This document shows, piece by piece, positions 1-9,669 of a DNA stretch of 64,000 nt; position 1 is the stretch's first letter; each line of letters opens with the position of its first letter. This DNA comes from Toxotes chatareus (lineage: Eukaryota > Chordata > Actinopteri > Toxotidae). The notes beneath the pieces are model-generated. The model was not told the origin of the DNA and ran no database searches. It saw only the letters and a program-made list of their open reading frames with translations. The stretch lies in NCBI GenBank assembly GCA_016801885.1, contig CM028889.1, forward strand, positions 16,510,501 to 16,574,500, written 5' to 3'. Both the position numbers and the translations under genes were made by a program.

Positions 1-1338
1 ATAGCTGCGAAACAAAACATAGTTTCAGTGCCGTCTGTGATATAAAAGAAGGTTCACAATTCAGGATTTTTTTTTTCTAGTCATCCCTCTCTTTTACTGC
101 CTGGGTTATTGTGAGTGGCTCCATGAGTTGATTGCATGTGGAGGGGTGATGTATTGATCACAGGCAGTCTTTTGATAGCAGTGTGCACCAGAACACGGAT
201 AATTTCTGTTCAAGAGTGAATGGCCGTGGTCTGAGTCCAGCTCACAAAGGTCATTCATTTATTTCATGCCCTCATACTGGCAATGCGTCTTCATTTTTCT
301 CTTTGCCAGTGTTTTGGCGTTCAAAAGACAACATAATAACACTGAAATGCACCGTTTGTAAGGCTCACCTGGAAAACTGCTTTTGTTGTTGCAAATGTGT
401 TTATTTGTATGTTTTTTTTTCTATACTCACATGTCACAGATAGAGTAAGTTACATATGTACACCTGGTGTATTTTTGTCTTTGTCTGATGTTTTGATATG
501 CACTATTGGAGACACACATTTCAATTTTTCTTCCTCAGATATTCCTTGACATTATTTATACATGCCTGGCTTGCAGTACAAACACAATATGCTCCGTCTG
601 CTGTGAGTGCATGTACACGCTGTGTCAGGGACTAGTTTCCCCCAGAATAAATGTTTTTGAAGTAAATTATTTGGAGCGGCTCCTTGCTGGCCCATCCAGC
701 CTTTGTGTCTTTAAATCACAGTATTGATTTTTAAAGGTACCGAATAAATGCACCCAGAAACACAGCACATAGTATCCTTGTCTCGACTTGATATGTGCCA
801 CTGTTTCACTTAAGATTTAATACATTAAAACAAGCAAGCAAACGCCATCTCCCTCTTCTTTCTCTCACTTCTTTCATCTGTCCACACTCAAGAGTTGAAC
901 AAAATATACTATGTTCCCTCCAGTGTTCCTGCACCTGGTTATACCTTATAATATTTCACTATGTGCATAAAATGATATGCAGTTGTTTTGTACAACAAGA
1001 GGGTCTCTTATTTCTCCTGCTACTTTCATTCCCTTCTGACTTGCTGTGTGGCTGTCTCCGTTTTTCTTTCTTTTTTTATACTGTGATGGATTTTAATGCA
1101 TTTCCATGCTCTTATTGATATAGAATGACACTAAATTTGGCGCCAGTCGGCCTGTCTGAGCCTGGCTGGAACGATAGATGTTTATTGGATTAGTCTGTGG
1201 ACATGCACAGATTTGAAGGCTCTCCTCTTTTAATATATTTTATAGACAAATTAACAGTTTTTTTTTCCCCTCTCTGTCTGCAATATCTTGAGTCATACAT
1301 CTTCATGTATTAACACTGCCATTACTCTGTTTTGACAG
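1..1338 (+). other. adgrl2: adgrl2 intron (partial, upstream of TM5 exon)
   Basis: This is intronic sequence leading to a TTTGACAG acceptor at 1331-1338. I looked for the preceding latrophilin exon (TM3-TM4 and the start of TM5) and did not find it, so it lies to the left of the window. The stretch is AT-rich with several T runs. Its short open frames show no recognisable protein. Confidence 0.8.
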
Positions 1339-1430
1339 CTCAATCTCATCTTCCTGGTCATCACAATGTACAAAATGGTGAAGCACTCTACCACCCTGAA
1401 ACCAGACTCTAGCCGACTGGAGAATATAAA
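1339..1430 (+). CDS. adgrl2: Latrophilin-2 exon: end of TM5 and third intracellular loop
   Basis: The exon encodes 30 residues plus two bases of a split codon, beginning LNLIFLVITMYKMVKHS and ending DSSRLENI. It is flanked by a TTTGACAG acceptor and a GTAAGT donor. In latrophilins this segment is the cytoplasmic end of TM5 and the start of ICL3, the loop that contacts G proteins. The mammalian counterpart differs at only a few positions. Latrophilins are adhesion GPCRs at synapses that bind teneurins and FLRTs; their extracellular domains and GPS site are outside this window. The exon ends in phase 2 with AA, so it can join three different downstream exons. A (K), C (N) or T (N) can complete the codon. 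Confidence 0.95.
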
Positions 1431-2792
1431 GTAAGTAAAGCCTCACATGCTAAACCCACGCATTCTCTTGCTTATCAGCAATATAACACTGGTGCTATTC
1501 TGCCACTACCCCCAGGAAGACTAAGGCTCTTTTACTCTTGAGGTAATGATTTTTTTTTTTTCATAAGAAAACACATTACGTTCCCCACCTCCAAGCCAAG
1601 TTTCAGTACTGGACTAGGGATTAAAATATATGAATGTGTTTCTTTTTTTGGGAGGGGTCAGTTTTTGAAATCATCTAGATCAAATGGAACCTTCAGTAGA
1701 GAAATTCATTACTTTGACTTAAGCGATTTCAGATGTACTACAGATTTTGATTTAGACTTTTGGCATGACTTAGCTGTCATGATGACTACACACACACACA
1801 CTCTGTGAGTCGTCTTTTTGTCCTTTGTGTTTTTTGCTCTGAGCCACTAACCACAGAACTGCACTGGTATGACACACATCACTCTAAGGCTGCAACTTAA
1901 CTAAGCACTATTGGCTCCGGTAGGGTGGGGTACACAGTGGAACAGCTAGCATGTGTGTTTGTCACTGGAATATGTTAAACCTTTTTTTTTATAGATCCCA
2001 GCTTCTAATCTCAGAAAAAAAAAGAAAAAAATCCTTCCCCACACAACCGCCACCACCTGACCACCACCCCACACCACCATTACCCTTCTAGTTGAGTCGC
2101 CTCGACATTTTATGATGTGTTTTGCTTTGGGAAGGAAAGCAAAGTTTTCCAAAGCACTAATTGTTTTGTTTTGTTGCATTTATGTGAAAACAATATTTAT
2201 TGCTGTTTATTGCAGGCTGAATTTCAGGGCCCCTTCCATTTGGGGTTATATGGTTTTGTTGCTCACAGAAGTGCAGCCCCATCTCAATTGGTACCATTAT
2301 ATTTCAAGTTCCACGACTTGGTGTAGGGAGCAGCAGTGTTGCTATTTTTATTCAGTGTTTGTTATTTTTCATTTTTTCGTAATGAATGTGTGCAACAGTA
2401 CAGCACTGTGGTGAGACTGCAATCAGGAAGAACAGTCAGAAAAGGGCTTATTTGGACTTCTTGGTTTATTTGAGATAGACTACTCCCTTATCAAGAAAAC
2501 CACAACAGAACACATTAACTGAACATGGTGGCACTCAGATTGGTGTGCATTTGTACTTGGATGTTAGAAATGATTTCTCTTAAGCTTGTTTATACTGCAG
2601 GGATACATTGTGTATTAATAGCTGTTTCCTTGTGGTCTTTTTCTCTGTGTTTTTCATGCCAAAGTTTGGTCTGAGAGTCGGTTTAGCACCAGTGTCATTG
2701 CATGTTGCATGTGAACGCAAAGTTAACGCACACCCTCTCCTTTCTCTTCTGCTATCATTCTCCTCCTCTCTCTGTTCTGCGATCCACACCAG
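1431..2792 (+). other. adgrl2: adgrl2 intron
   Basis: This intron lies between the TM5 exon and the first ICL3 microexon. It contains an A-rich and CCACC-rich stretch near 2010-2085 and a pyrimidine-rich tract at about 2735-2780 ahead of the microexon acceptor. No additional exon was recognised. If both microexons are skipped, splicing runs from 1430 directly to 3843. Confidence 0.85.
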
Positions 2793-2837
2793 TAATTATC
2801 GCGTTTGTGATGGCTACTATAATACAGATTTGCCTGG
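2793..2837 (+). CDS. adgrl2: ICL3 cassette microexon 1 (45 nt)
   Basis: After acceptor ACACCAG, the 45-nt exon reads T-AAT-TAT... and ends in GG before donor GTAAGC. Joined to the AA of the preceding exon it gives NNYRVCDGYYNTDLPG, which matches the optional ICL3 insert of mammalian ADGRL2. It is phase 2 at both ends, so including or skipping it keeps the frame. It lengthens the G-protein-contacting loop and adds an acidic, tyrosine-rich segment with one cysteine. A strong pyrimidine tract (CTCCTCCTCTCTCTG) precedes the acceptor, as is usual for regulated microexons. Whether it is tissue-regulated in this species is inference. Confidence 0.92.
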
Positions 2838-3147
2838 GTAAGCTTTTACTATACACCTCAGATAATTTTACCCACACACCACCACCCACGCATACCGTAG
2901 CATAAATGCAAATTCCAGCAACAGACAATGTGCTCTGATCAAATGCTGCATACAGAATTTTGTAATTGAAATCATCAACAGCAAAAACATACAACTTTCA
3001 GTTCTTGTTAGACCCTTAATTTCATTGCCTCCCGTGATCTCCATTGGATCAAAGTTGAAGATATCTCACTCAAATGCCGACTTACCCACGCTGTTATGCG
3101 CTCTGATCTAATTGTGTTTCTCTCTTCCTGCTTATCATGCTCTCTAG
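2838..3147 (+). other. adgrl2: adgrl2 intron between the two microexons
   Basis: This 310-nt intron runs from donor GTAAGC to acceptor CTCTCTAG. Nothing else was recognised in it. Its small size puts the two microexons close together, so they could be spliced as a unit. Confidence 0.85.
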
Positions 3148-3174
3148 CTATGAAGATAATAAACGGTTTATCAA
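3148..3174 (+). CDS. adgrl2: ICL3 cassette microexon 2 (27 nt)
   Basis: The 27-nt exon between CTCTCTAG and GTAAGC completes a glycine codon (or an asparagine codon if microexon 1 is skipped), then encodes YEDNKRFI and the first two bases of lysine. The mammalian ADGRL2 counterpart is YEDNKPFIK, so the fish carries Arg in place of Pro. It is also phase 2 on both sides, so all four combinations of the two microexons are in frame. The insert sits just before TM6 and adds a charged stretch to ICL3. Confidence 0.92.
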
Positions 3175-3842
3175 GTAAGCACATGTTGCCCAGAAGTCTC
3201 CTCTTCAGCTTGTAGTTTATTCTCTCTCCTCGTTTATTCTTTCTTTCTTTCTTTTTCTGTCTTTGCCCGGTTCATCCTCTCCCAAACTGCAGCTTCAAAG
3301 CTACTCATCCACTGTCCATGTGACTCATCACTCTCACAACGTCCATCATCTTGAAGTCCATTGTTGTTTTTGTTGTTGTTGTGTGTTTGAGCATTGAACT
3401 GTGACCACTGCTGGTGTCTGAAGGCTCCACAGGACCTTCACACACCATGCAGGGAATCTCTTTTTTCCTTGAACTCTTTCCACATCTGTCTAGCTCTCCA
3501 GTTCTGATAACACACTCGAAAGATAATATTTAGTAAGTGATAGTATTATTGATAGCATTAGTTTTTAGCTTATTTTTTAAACTCTGTGCTCTGTGCTGTC
3601 TTATTATGCTGTTCTGTGTGTTTTAATACATAAAAAGTTATTTACAGAAAACCAGATCAAGGTTTTGCTTCCTTCTTGTATGTTTGAAGGCAGGAACTGC
3701 ATTCGCGTTTGGGCTAAGAGTGTGTGTGAATGGAGCGGTGGGGACAGTGGGGAAGGGATTTTTGCTCGTTTTCATACGGTCACTGAACGCTTCTTATGCT
3801 GGATTTGTCCTCTCCTTGTGTTTGTTTTTCACTGTCCTTTAG
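3175..3842 (+). other. adgrl2: adgrl2 intron
   Basis: This 668-nt intron contains a TTTC-rich tract near 3235-3255 and a GTT-rich stretch near 3362-3382. The acceptor CTTTAG lies at 3837-3842. No further exon was seen. Confidence 0.85.
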
Positions 3843-4011
3843 ATCCTGGGTCATGGGCGCCTTTGCCCTGCTGTGTCTGCTGGGTCTGACGTGGTCCTTT
3901 GGTCTCTTCTTCATCAATGAGGCCTCGATTGTCATGGCGTACCTCTTCACCATATTCAACACCTTCCAAGGAATGTTTATCTTCATCTTCCATTGCCTTC
4001 TCCAGAAAAAA
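3843..4011 (+). CDS. adgrl2: Latrophilin-2 exon: TM6, third extracellular loop and TM7
   Basis: The 169-nt exon encodes SWVMGAFALLCLLGLTWSFG, then LFFINEASIVMAYLFTIFN and a TM7 ending HCLLQKK. These are the TM6-ECL3-TM7 segments of a latrophilin. The LLGLTWSFG motif in TM6 and the QG in TM7 are typical adhesion-GPCR positions. The first base (A) completes a lysine codon with the AA of whichever exon is spliced in front. The exon ends on a codon boundary before GTAAGC. An antisense open frame across 3780-4214 is a shadow of this exon. Confidence 0.96.
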
Positions 4012-4234
4012 GTAAGCCTCTTGTCATCCGCAGTGCTCAAAGACAGTGATTTTTCTTTCAAGGTGAAAGGCTTCTGAATTTGAGCTGTCAAGGCCGAACC
4101 TTCACACAGGCATGCAGAATTCACACAGCACCGCATGCTGATATAAAGAACAAACACTGCTTGCTTCAAGATCCTGGCTAAGTCATATGTAAAGTCAACA
4201 TTGTATGTAAACACTCGGCTGTTTGCTCACGCAG
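4012..4234 (+). other. adgrl2: adgrl2 intron (short)
   Basis: This 223-nt intron runs from GTAAGC to acceptor CTCACGCAG. It is the shortest intron of the gene in this window. Nothing else was recognised in it. Confidence 0.9.
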
Positions 4235-4363
4235 GTCCGCAAAGAGTATAGCAAGTGCTTCCGCCACACGTACTGCTGCGGAGGGCTGCCAACTGAGAGC
4301 TCACACGGTTCTGCAAAGACTTCCACCACACGGACCAGCGCACGCTACTCCTCTGGTACACAG
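4235..4363 (+). CDS. adgrl2: Latrophilin-2 exon: membrane-proximal cytoplasmic tail
   Basis: The exon has exactly 43 codons, phase 0 at both ends. It begins VRKEYSKCFRHTYCCGGLP and ends TRTSARYSSGTQ, followed by donor GTAGAC. This is the start of the long latrophilin cytoplasmic tail. The cluster of three cysteines (C, CC) just after TM7 is the kind of site that is often palmitoylated in GPCRs; that is inference. The Ser/Thr-rich end resembles a phosphorylation-prone region. The sequence is nearly identical to mammalian ADGRL2. Confidence 0.96.
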
Positions 4364-5147
4364 GTAGACCAGCAACTTCATGCAGTCAAAGACTCACCTG
4401 GCGTCGGAAAAGAGAAGAACACAACACTTCCTGCACGCACACGCTCATCATACAGCTCATTTATATTGTTATGAATGCCTAAGTTTAAACGATTGTTCAT
4501 GAGAACGTACTTTTATCATGAGCATGTAGGTATCGCACAAAAAAAATGCACATCGTGCATTTTAGTTTCAGAGGTAGATCAAGAGACACACACATGCCAC
4601 ATTTTACAAGCAGCATCTGCTGTACTGCATGAGTACTTTTCTTCTGTTCTTCCCCTTTAGCATTCGCTTTTATCTTTTTTCTCACTAACGTCATGTGCAT
4701 GGGAAATAGTTCTGCACTGTTTAAAGAGCACTGCAAGCACATTTTACTGTGGGGAAAGCTGAAATTGCAAAAAACAAAACAAAAAAAACCCATATTTGCT
4801 TTATCCCTTTGTTATTAAAGGCTAATAGGCCTTATTAGACAATACCTCCAGATGTACTGTGCTCACAGAGAAACATCCCTATCACACTTTAACCACCAGT
4901 CTTATTCAAGATGCACATGACTGGAGCTCAAGTCGTTCAAAAGTTAACTAAACTTAAATAGAATAAGTTTTGAAAGACACATAGAAAGGAAGTTGGCATA
5001 AGTGCTGCCCTTGCCTCACTGCACAATAGAAGGCCTGTGAGGAGTGATATAGTCAGTGATATGTACACAGAAAATAAATGAAAGTTGATCTGAAAGGTGA
5101 GCGGGCTTGTTTAAAGTCCTAATGACTGTCCCTTGTTGACCTGACAG
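4364..5147 (+). other. adgrl2: adgrl2 intron
   Basis: This 784-nt intron has no recognised exon or mobile element. It contains A-rich runs near 4539-4547 and 4770-4790. The acceptor is CTGACAG at 5141-5147. Confidence 0.85.
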
Positions 5148-5244
5148 AGTCGTATCAGGAGAATGTGGAATGACACCGTAAGAAAGCAATCTGAGTCCTC
5201 CTTTATCTCAGGTGACATCAACAGCACCTCCACCCTTAACCAAG
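5148..5244 (+). CDS. adgrl2: Latrophilin-2 exon: [14 protein letters not shown] tail segment
   Basis: The 97-nt exon encodes [20 protein letters not shown] followed by [12 protein letters not shown] and the first base of a glycine codon, then donor GTCAGT. This motif is almost invariant among vertebrate latrophilins. Because the exon ends in phase 1, it can join the next exon at 6863 or the terminal exon at 9606, and both give glycine and keep the main frame. Confidence 0.96.
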
Positions 5245-6862
5245 GTCAGTTCACACCTCATTTCTCTCCACATGCACACCTATGCACACATTTCATCATT
5301 CAGCTAAAAATATCTCCTTCAACTTCCAGTGATCTCACACCACCATACAGGATCCTTCTCTGTTAATCATAATAAATGCCTTCAGCTTGAAAATATCTAG
5401 GCCTTTAGTTTAGTCTTCCTGTTCTGCCAATGAAGGATTACAAAAATCCATCCTCAAATACTCCATGCACTGTCATTCTGGCTGGTAACGTCAGTCTCAA
5501 ATTGGGGCAAGCCTGGAAGAACATTTTTTATTTAAGCGCTGGATGTCCAAATTTCATACCCAGGCTCAGGGGAAACATAGACAAAACTAAAAACGGGGAA
5601 ATAAAGTTTTATTTCAGGAAAATCTTAACACGCAGAAAGAGGCCATTTGTTGCCTGGCATGTAAGGTGACCTCTGTTACTTTACAGGGGGATTTGTTCGG
5701 GAGGGAGGGTGAAAAAAAAACCTGTCATTTATTATTTAGCTTGAGCACAAATATGATGATGAGAAGATGATGTTCAACTCTGGCTGACCTGGAGTGCTTA
5801 GTGTGTTGTTAGGCTTTCTGCTGCCTCTGAAATGGCTTTCCAAGCATGCAAGGGGGAAAAAAAGGGTTTACACTGAGTTAGTTTAACGTCACTCCCTCCG
5901 CTCCCCTCTTCTGAATCCTGTCGCTGCTGCTCTTTGCCTTCTCTTTCTTTTTTACTGTCACTTTCCACAAAGTAAAACATTGCACCTAGGACTTGATATA
6001 TCACTATCAATATAGAAGTATGACTTTTCTTTCCTACAGTACCATTTCCTGGAGATGTTAATGTAAAGGTTGGATATTGATCACTCCAGGGTGTAATAGC
6101 CTAGTTACCCTGGAGAGTCCGCGCACTAAAGGAGGGCTCTATCTCCTGGAAGCACTTCCCTGTCATTAAAATCATCCCTGGAGACTTCCCAACATGACAG
6201 ATGGCATTTAACACAGGTGATAAATGGCCGTGGAAATCCTTAAAACACACTGAGAACCGGGAGGGAAAAAACTGAAAGGAAGACATGGTTTTAGAAGAAA
6301 ATGGCCAAAGTCTAAATAAAAATTTTGATATCAAAACTTGGAAGGATACTGCTCTTTGTCATTGGGGAGACTTTATATTTGGACCTAGTTCAAACACGGC
6401 AACCTTTGCACAGAAATGCTGGGTGCTATTTTTGAAAAGTGATGTTTGCTCAGAATAAGAAGTAAATATGACTTATGAAAAGCACAGATGACAGGATGCA
6501 GTAATGAGCGCAATGAGATGAAAATTTGTTTAGTGACATAATTTGTTCTGAATGACCTGCAATATACATACATAACAAATGAACTTGAAAAAGCTGCTAC
6601 ATAAAAGTCATTAAATGTAAGGAGGGCCTGAAATTTTTTTTGTGTGTTTGCAGAAGGAGCCGGCTTGTTGCTTCTCAAACTTTATTCTGCATTCTCAAGT
6701 TTAAAATAAACACCCTTTTGTCAGATACCCTGGATCACACCACAAGCCTCAGAAGACAAACTTACTGAACACGTCCTTCATTTCTTTTCTTCATGAAACT
6801 TTCAGCCACTGTTGGCTGACTACACCAAACTTATCTGCTCCTCTTCTGTCTTGCCACTCCAG
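5245..6862 (+). other. adgrl2: adgrl2 intron
   Basis: This 1618-nt intron shows no additional exon. It holds purine- and pyrimidine-rich patches near 5700 and 5900-5960. The acceptor is CCACTCCAG at 6854-6862. Confidence 0.8.
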
Positions 6863-6991
6863 GAATGACCGGGAATTATCTACTAACAAATCCTCTTCTT
6901 CGACCACAAGGCACTAACAACCCTTATAACACCTTACTGGCTGAGACAGTCGTATGTAACACCCCCACGGCTCCAGTGTTTAACTCGCCAG
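6863..6991 (+). CDS. adgrl2: Latrophilin-2 exon: MTGNYLLTNPLLRP tail segment, in-frame skippable
   Basis: The 129-nt exon is phase 1 on both sides. After completing a glycine it encodes MTGNYLLTNPLLRPQGTNN, then PYNTLLAETVVCNTPTAPVF and NSP, and ends with the first base of the next codon before GTGTGC. This matches ADGRL2 specifically; ADGRL3 has a diverged version. Its length is a multiple of three with matching phases, so skipping it joins STLNQ-G directly to HSLNNAV in frame. Tail exons of latrophilins are known to be alternatively spliced; use in this species is inference. Confidence 0.95.
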
Positions 6992-7167
6992 GTGTGCTTA
7001 CTTAATACTTTCACCGTGCATTCAGGCTTTCACTCTCTCTGTTTTGCCTCCTTTCTTTCTCTCCCTCTTCTATCTCTTCAGATGAATTTACAACAGACCA
7101 AATGAAAGCAGCATGTTCGGCAGTATCGCCTTTCCTTCTGAATCATTGTCTCAAACACTTGATACAG

Positions 7168-7170
<3 letters not shown>

Positions 7171-7244
<74 letters not shown>
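7171..7244. repeat. (TG)37 dinucleotide microsatellite in adgrl2 intron
   Basis: An uninterrupted TG tract lies about 400 nt upstream of the alternative exon at 7651. Intronic TG/CA tracts can bind splicing regulators such as TDP-43 or hnRNP L, so length variation might affect the neighbouring exon; that is inference. Confidence 0.97.
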
Positions 7245-7247
<3 letters not shown>

Positions 7248-7650
7248 ATATGCACGTTTTCATGCAGCTCCGAATGGGACATAATGATTAAGATGGGAAG
7301 GAGATACTGCACATTCTGCCTTGAGATAACGTAAACACTGGTGTAGGCCTGAAGCTGTAGTATAAACTGCATGATTATTAAGATTTATGCTCCTGAATTT
7401 ATCAGGTGATTTGTTATTTTTTGTGTGTTTTTAGAGGGAGTTTTCCCCTTTAAACGTATTAAACTGCAAGTAAAGTCTGTGTTGCCTAATAGAGATCTGC
7501 TTAATGCAGCCTTTGCACTGTCTATAAAAATTTTAAAGATATCTCTATATCTCAGTTGCACATGGCACTTGTGATTGTGTGCTATTCTATCTTGAAACTG
7601 AAATGGCATCTCTTGTCATGTTTGTGCTTTTCCCCTGTGCTTCCCTCTAG

Positions 7651-7702
7651 TGACCTACAGAGAGACAAGTATGGGAGTAAAACTTAACTTTGCCTATCAA
7701 AT
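7651..7702 (+). CDS. adgrl2: Alternative frame-shifting cassette exon of the latrophilin-2 tail
   Basis: After acceptor TTCCCTCTAG the sequence reads TG-ACC-TAC... and, joined to the phase-1 G from exon 6863-6991 (or 5148-5244), encodes VTYRETSMGVKLNFAYQ. This agrees with the alternative-tail peptide of mammalian latrophilins as I remember it (TYRETSMGVKLNIAYQ). The likely donor is GTAAAT at 7703-7708, giving 52 nt. Since 52 is not a multiple of three, the terminal exon is then read in a different frame and ends early at 9667-9669. If the donor is not used, the frame stops at once at 7704-7706. Either way the long tail and its PDZ ligand are lost. The match of both this exon and the shifted frame makes chance unlikely. 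Confidence 0.85.
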
Positions 7703-9327
7703 GTAAATTTTTTTCAGCATGCTTATTAAAAACAACCAAAACCCTGGCACAATCACTGGTTTACTTTTAGGCCATTAACACACACTCAATGAGCAAGTGG
7801 TTCACAAAATTATCTACCCAAATTCTACTCTAATCTGAAAAAAAAAAGATTTATTTTGTCATTTGAAGTAATCTTTGAGATCTGACAGCTTTATCGCAAA
7901 TGCCCATTACTCTGCTTCTCTCTCTCTTCTGCTTTATTTGTGATTTTGAACAGACCAAAATGTGTTGCTTTTTTCTGGAAGAAAGGAGCATTTATCAGAA
8001 AGGTTTCTTTGTCCTTTCTTTCTTTTTTTTCCCTTCTCATTTTCTTTGCTTTTTTCCCCCAAAATGTCTGTTCTTCTGTGGCATTCAACATTCTCAGTGT
8101 CCAGTAGTATTCCCCTCACACCTTTCCAGACAACACCTGTCTGGACAGTAAATTGCCTCCTAGCTGGCACAAACACATGGATGTCATGGCAGCAGCTGTT
8201 TATTTTTCCATTTCTCTCTTTTTTTCTTGTAATTTACAATAAGCTGTGCAAAATCTGCACTTTTAACTTCCCTGCTACAATCACAATCACTCCCTTTTTT
8301 TGGACAAAGACAAATGTTGCCATGAAATATCCCATTAGTCTTTATCTTAATTTTTATATCTGTTGTTCTACAAGGAGCCATGTCAGCCATAGCAGAGCAC
8401 ATTTTTCCTTTATCTCCTCTCTCAATCATGGCATTACTAATATTTATCCTTTTGCTGCTGTTTTCCATGACCTCCATGCTTTGAGAAATTCCTAACATGA
8501 CCACGTCCGACCTCTGCAGCGGCTGTGTTATTCTTGAGCTGTTCTGCTAGTGACCGGGGTCTCACTGGGAACTGTCACAGTGACGGATGCCAAGTGCTGG
8601 GCTGTGGGCAAGCTCTGACCTTTTACCAGCATTGGGTACACAAGCTGCCAAGTAACAGACAGAAAGTGTACCAATGCAAACCAAAAAAAAAAAAAAAAGA
8701 AAAGAAAAAAGAAAAACAAAAGAAGTCTACAAAAAAGCTGTTGGCATTTAATTCATAAAAGTAAAAGCTGTTTAATGCTTGTTTATTTCATTTGCTGAAC
8801 CCTTGCTCTTGCTAAGTTGCAGTTAAGATTTTTACTTTGTGTTTTGTTGTTCTTTTTAGTAATTCTTCTTCATGTTAAAATAAATCATTTTACTTTCTTT
8901 TGTACATCAGCTGCTCTTAGACCAGATAGCCTGAGCAGACAGACATGATGTGAGTTGTCCAAAGTGAGTCTTTTCACCTGCTGTGTGTGGTGATGGTGGA
9001 GTGCTGCTTGTGGGCTCCCCTTGTAGTGAGAACAAAGATGGCTGTCCCATGTTGATACATGACTACTTTCCCTTTTCTTTCTTTGTAATCTTTTCCCATC
9101 TCTGTCCTTTTCTTTCCCTTGGCACATTCAACCTATTAGTTGCTAGAGAACCTGTAAGTGTTGTAGCTTTGCCCGTTTGTGGCTTCATAATTGTGAACAT
9201 CTACTTTTGCCCGGTGTGTTGTGATGGTGATTACTGTTTCACTTTGTTTTCTTAATGTTGTTTGGGATCTTTTTCATTGCTTTGTCACGTTGGTGGCAGA
9301 CTAAAACACATAAATGCTTATTTTAAA

Positions 9328-9358
<31 letters not shown>

Positions 9359-9605
9359 AGGAAAGTCAAAATGTATATGTGAGAAAGTAAAATGATTTCT
9401 CATTGCAAATAATGCATGCCTGTACATTGTATGTTAAGGATTGTGCCCAACTAACGGATTTATGGCATGGCTTAATTTGACTTGACTTGACTTGAGTTTT
9501 CTATGTGAAACTGCATCCTAAACAGCATTAAACTTTAGTTTGTTTCTTTCACAGTTATCAGTGGTGACTAATGTAAAATCCCCTCACATGTTCCTCTCTT
9601 TGCAG

Positions 9606-9669
9606 GGCACTCACTGAACAATGCGGTGAGGGATACGAGTGCAATGGATACTCTACCGCTAAATGGTAA
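9606..9669 (+). CDS. adgrl2: Alternative reading frame of the terminal exon (short latrophilin tail)
   Basis: When the 52-nt exon is included, AT from its end plus G9606 make ATG, and the terminal exon continues as ALTEQCGEGYECNGYSTAKW before TAA at 9667-9669. The mammalian alternative tail, as I recall it, runs ASEQCQGYKCHGYSTTEW, so the cysteines, the GY repeats, the NGYST/HGYST block and the tryptophan at the stop are all kept. This frame overlaps the first 20 or so codons of the long tail, so the stretch is under two coding constraints. The product would lack the SHANK-type PDZ ligand. Confidence 0.82.

Larger units (their letters stand above)
6992..9605 (+). other. adgrl2: adgrl2 intron containing the alternative 52-nt exon
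   Basis: This 2.6-kb interval separates the 129-nt exon from the terminal exon. It contains the (TG)37 tract at 7171-7244, the cassette exon at 7651-7702, a pyrimidine-rich zone at about 7910-8060, A runs at 8683-8698 and 9335-9359, and a short GACTT repeat near 9478-9494. A 177-residue open frame at 7962-8495 is low-complexity pyrimidine-rich sequence and is not a gene. Confidence 0.85.

Noticed and set aside
1..1338. Search for the preceding TM3-TM5 exon of adgrl2
   Set aside because: No matching peptide in any frame; the exon must lie left of the window.
3780..4214. 144-residue minus-strand open frame
   Set aside because: It is antisense to the TM6-TM7 exon of adgrl2, whose plus-strand frame matches the latrophilin family.
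7962..8495. 177-residue plus-strand open frame in the last adgrl2 intron
   Set aside because: Phe/Ser/Leu-rich translation of a pyrimidine-rich intron tract; no recognisable domain and no homologous position in latrophilin transcripts.
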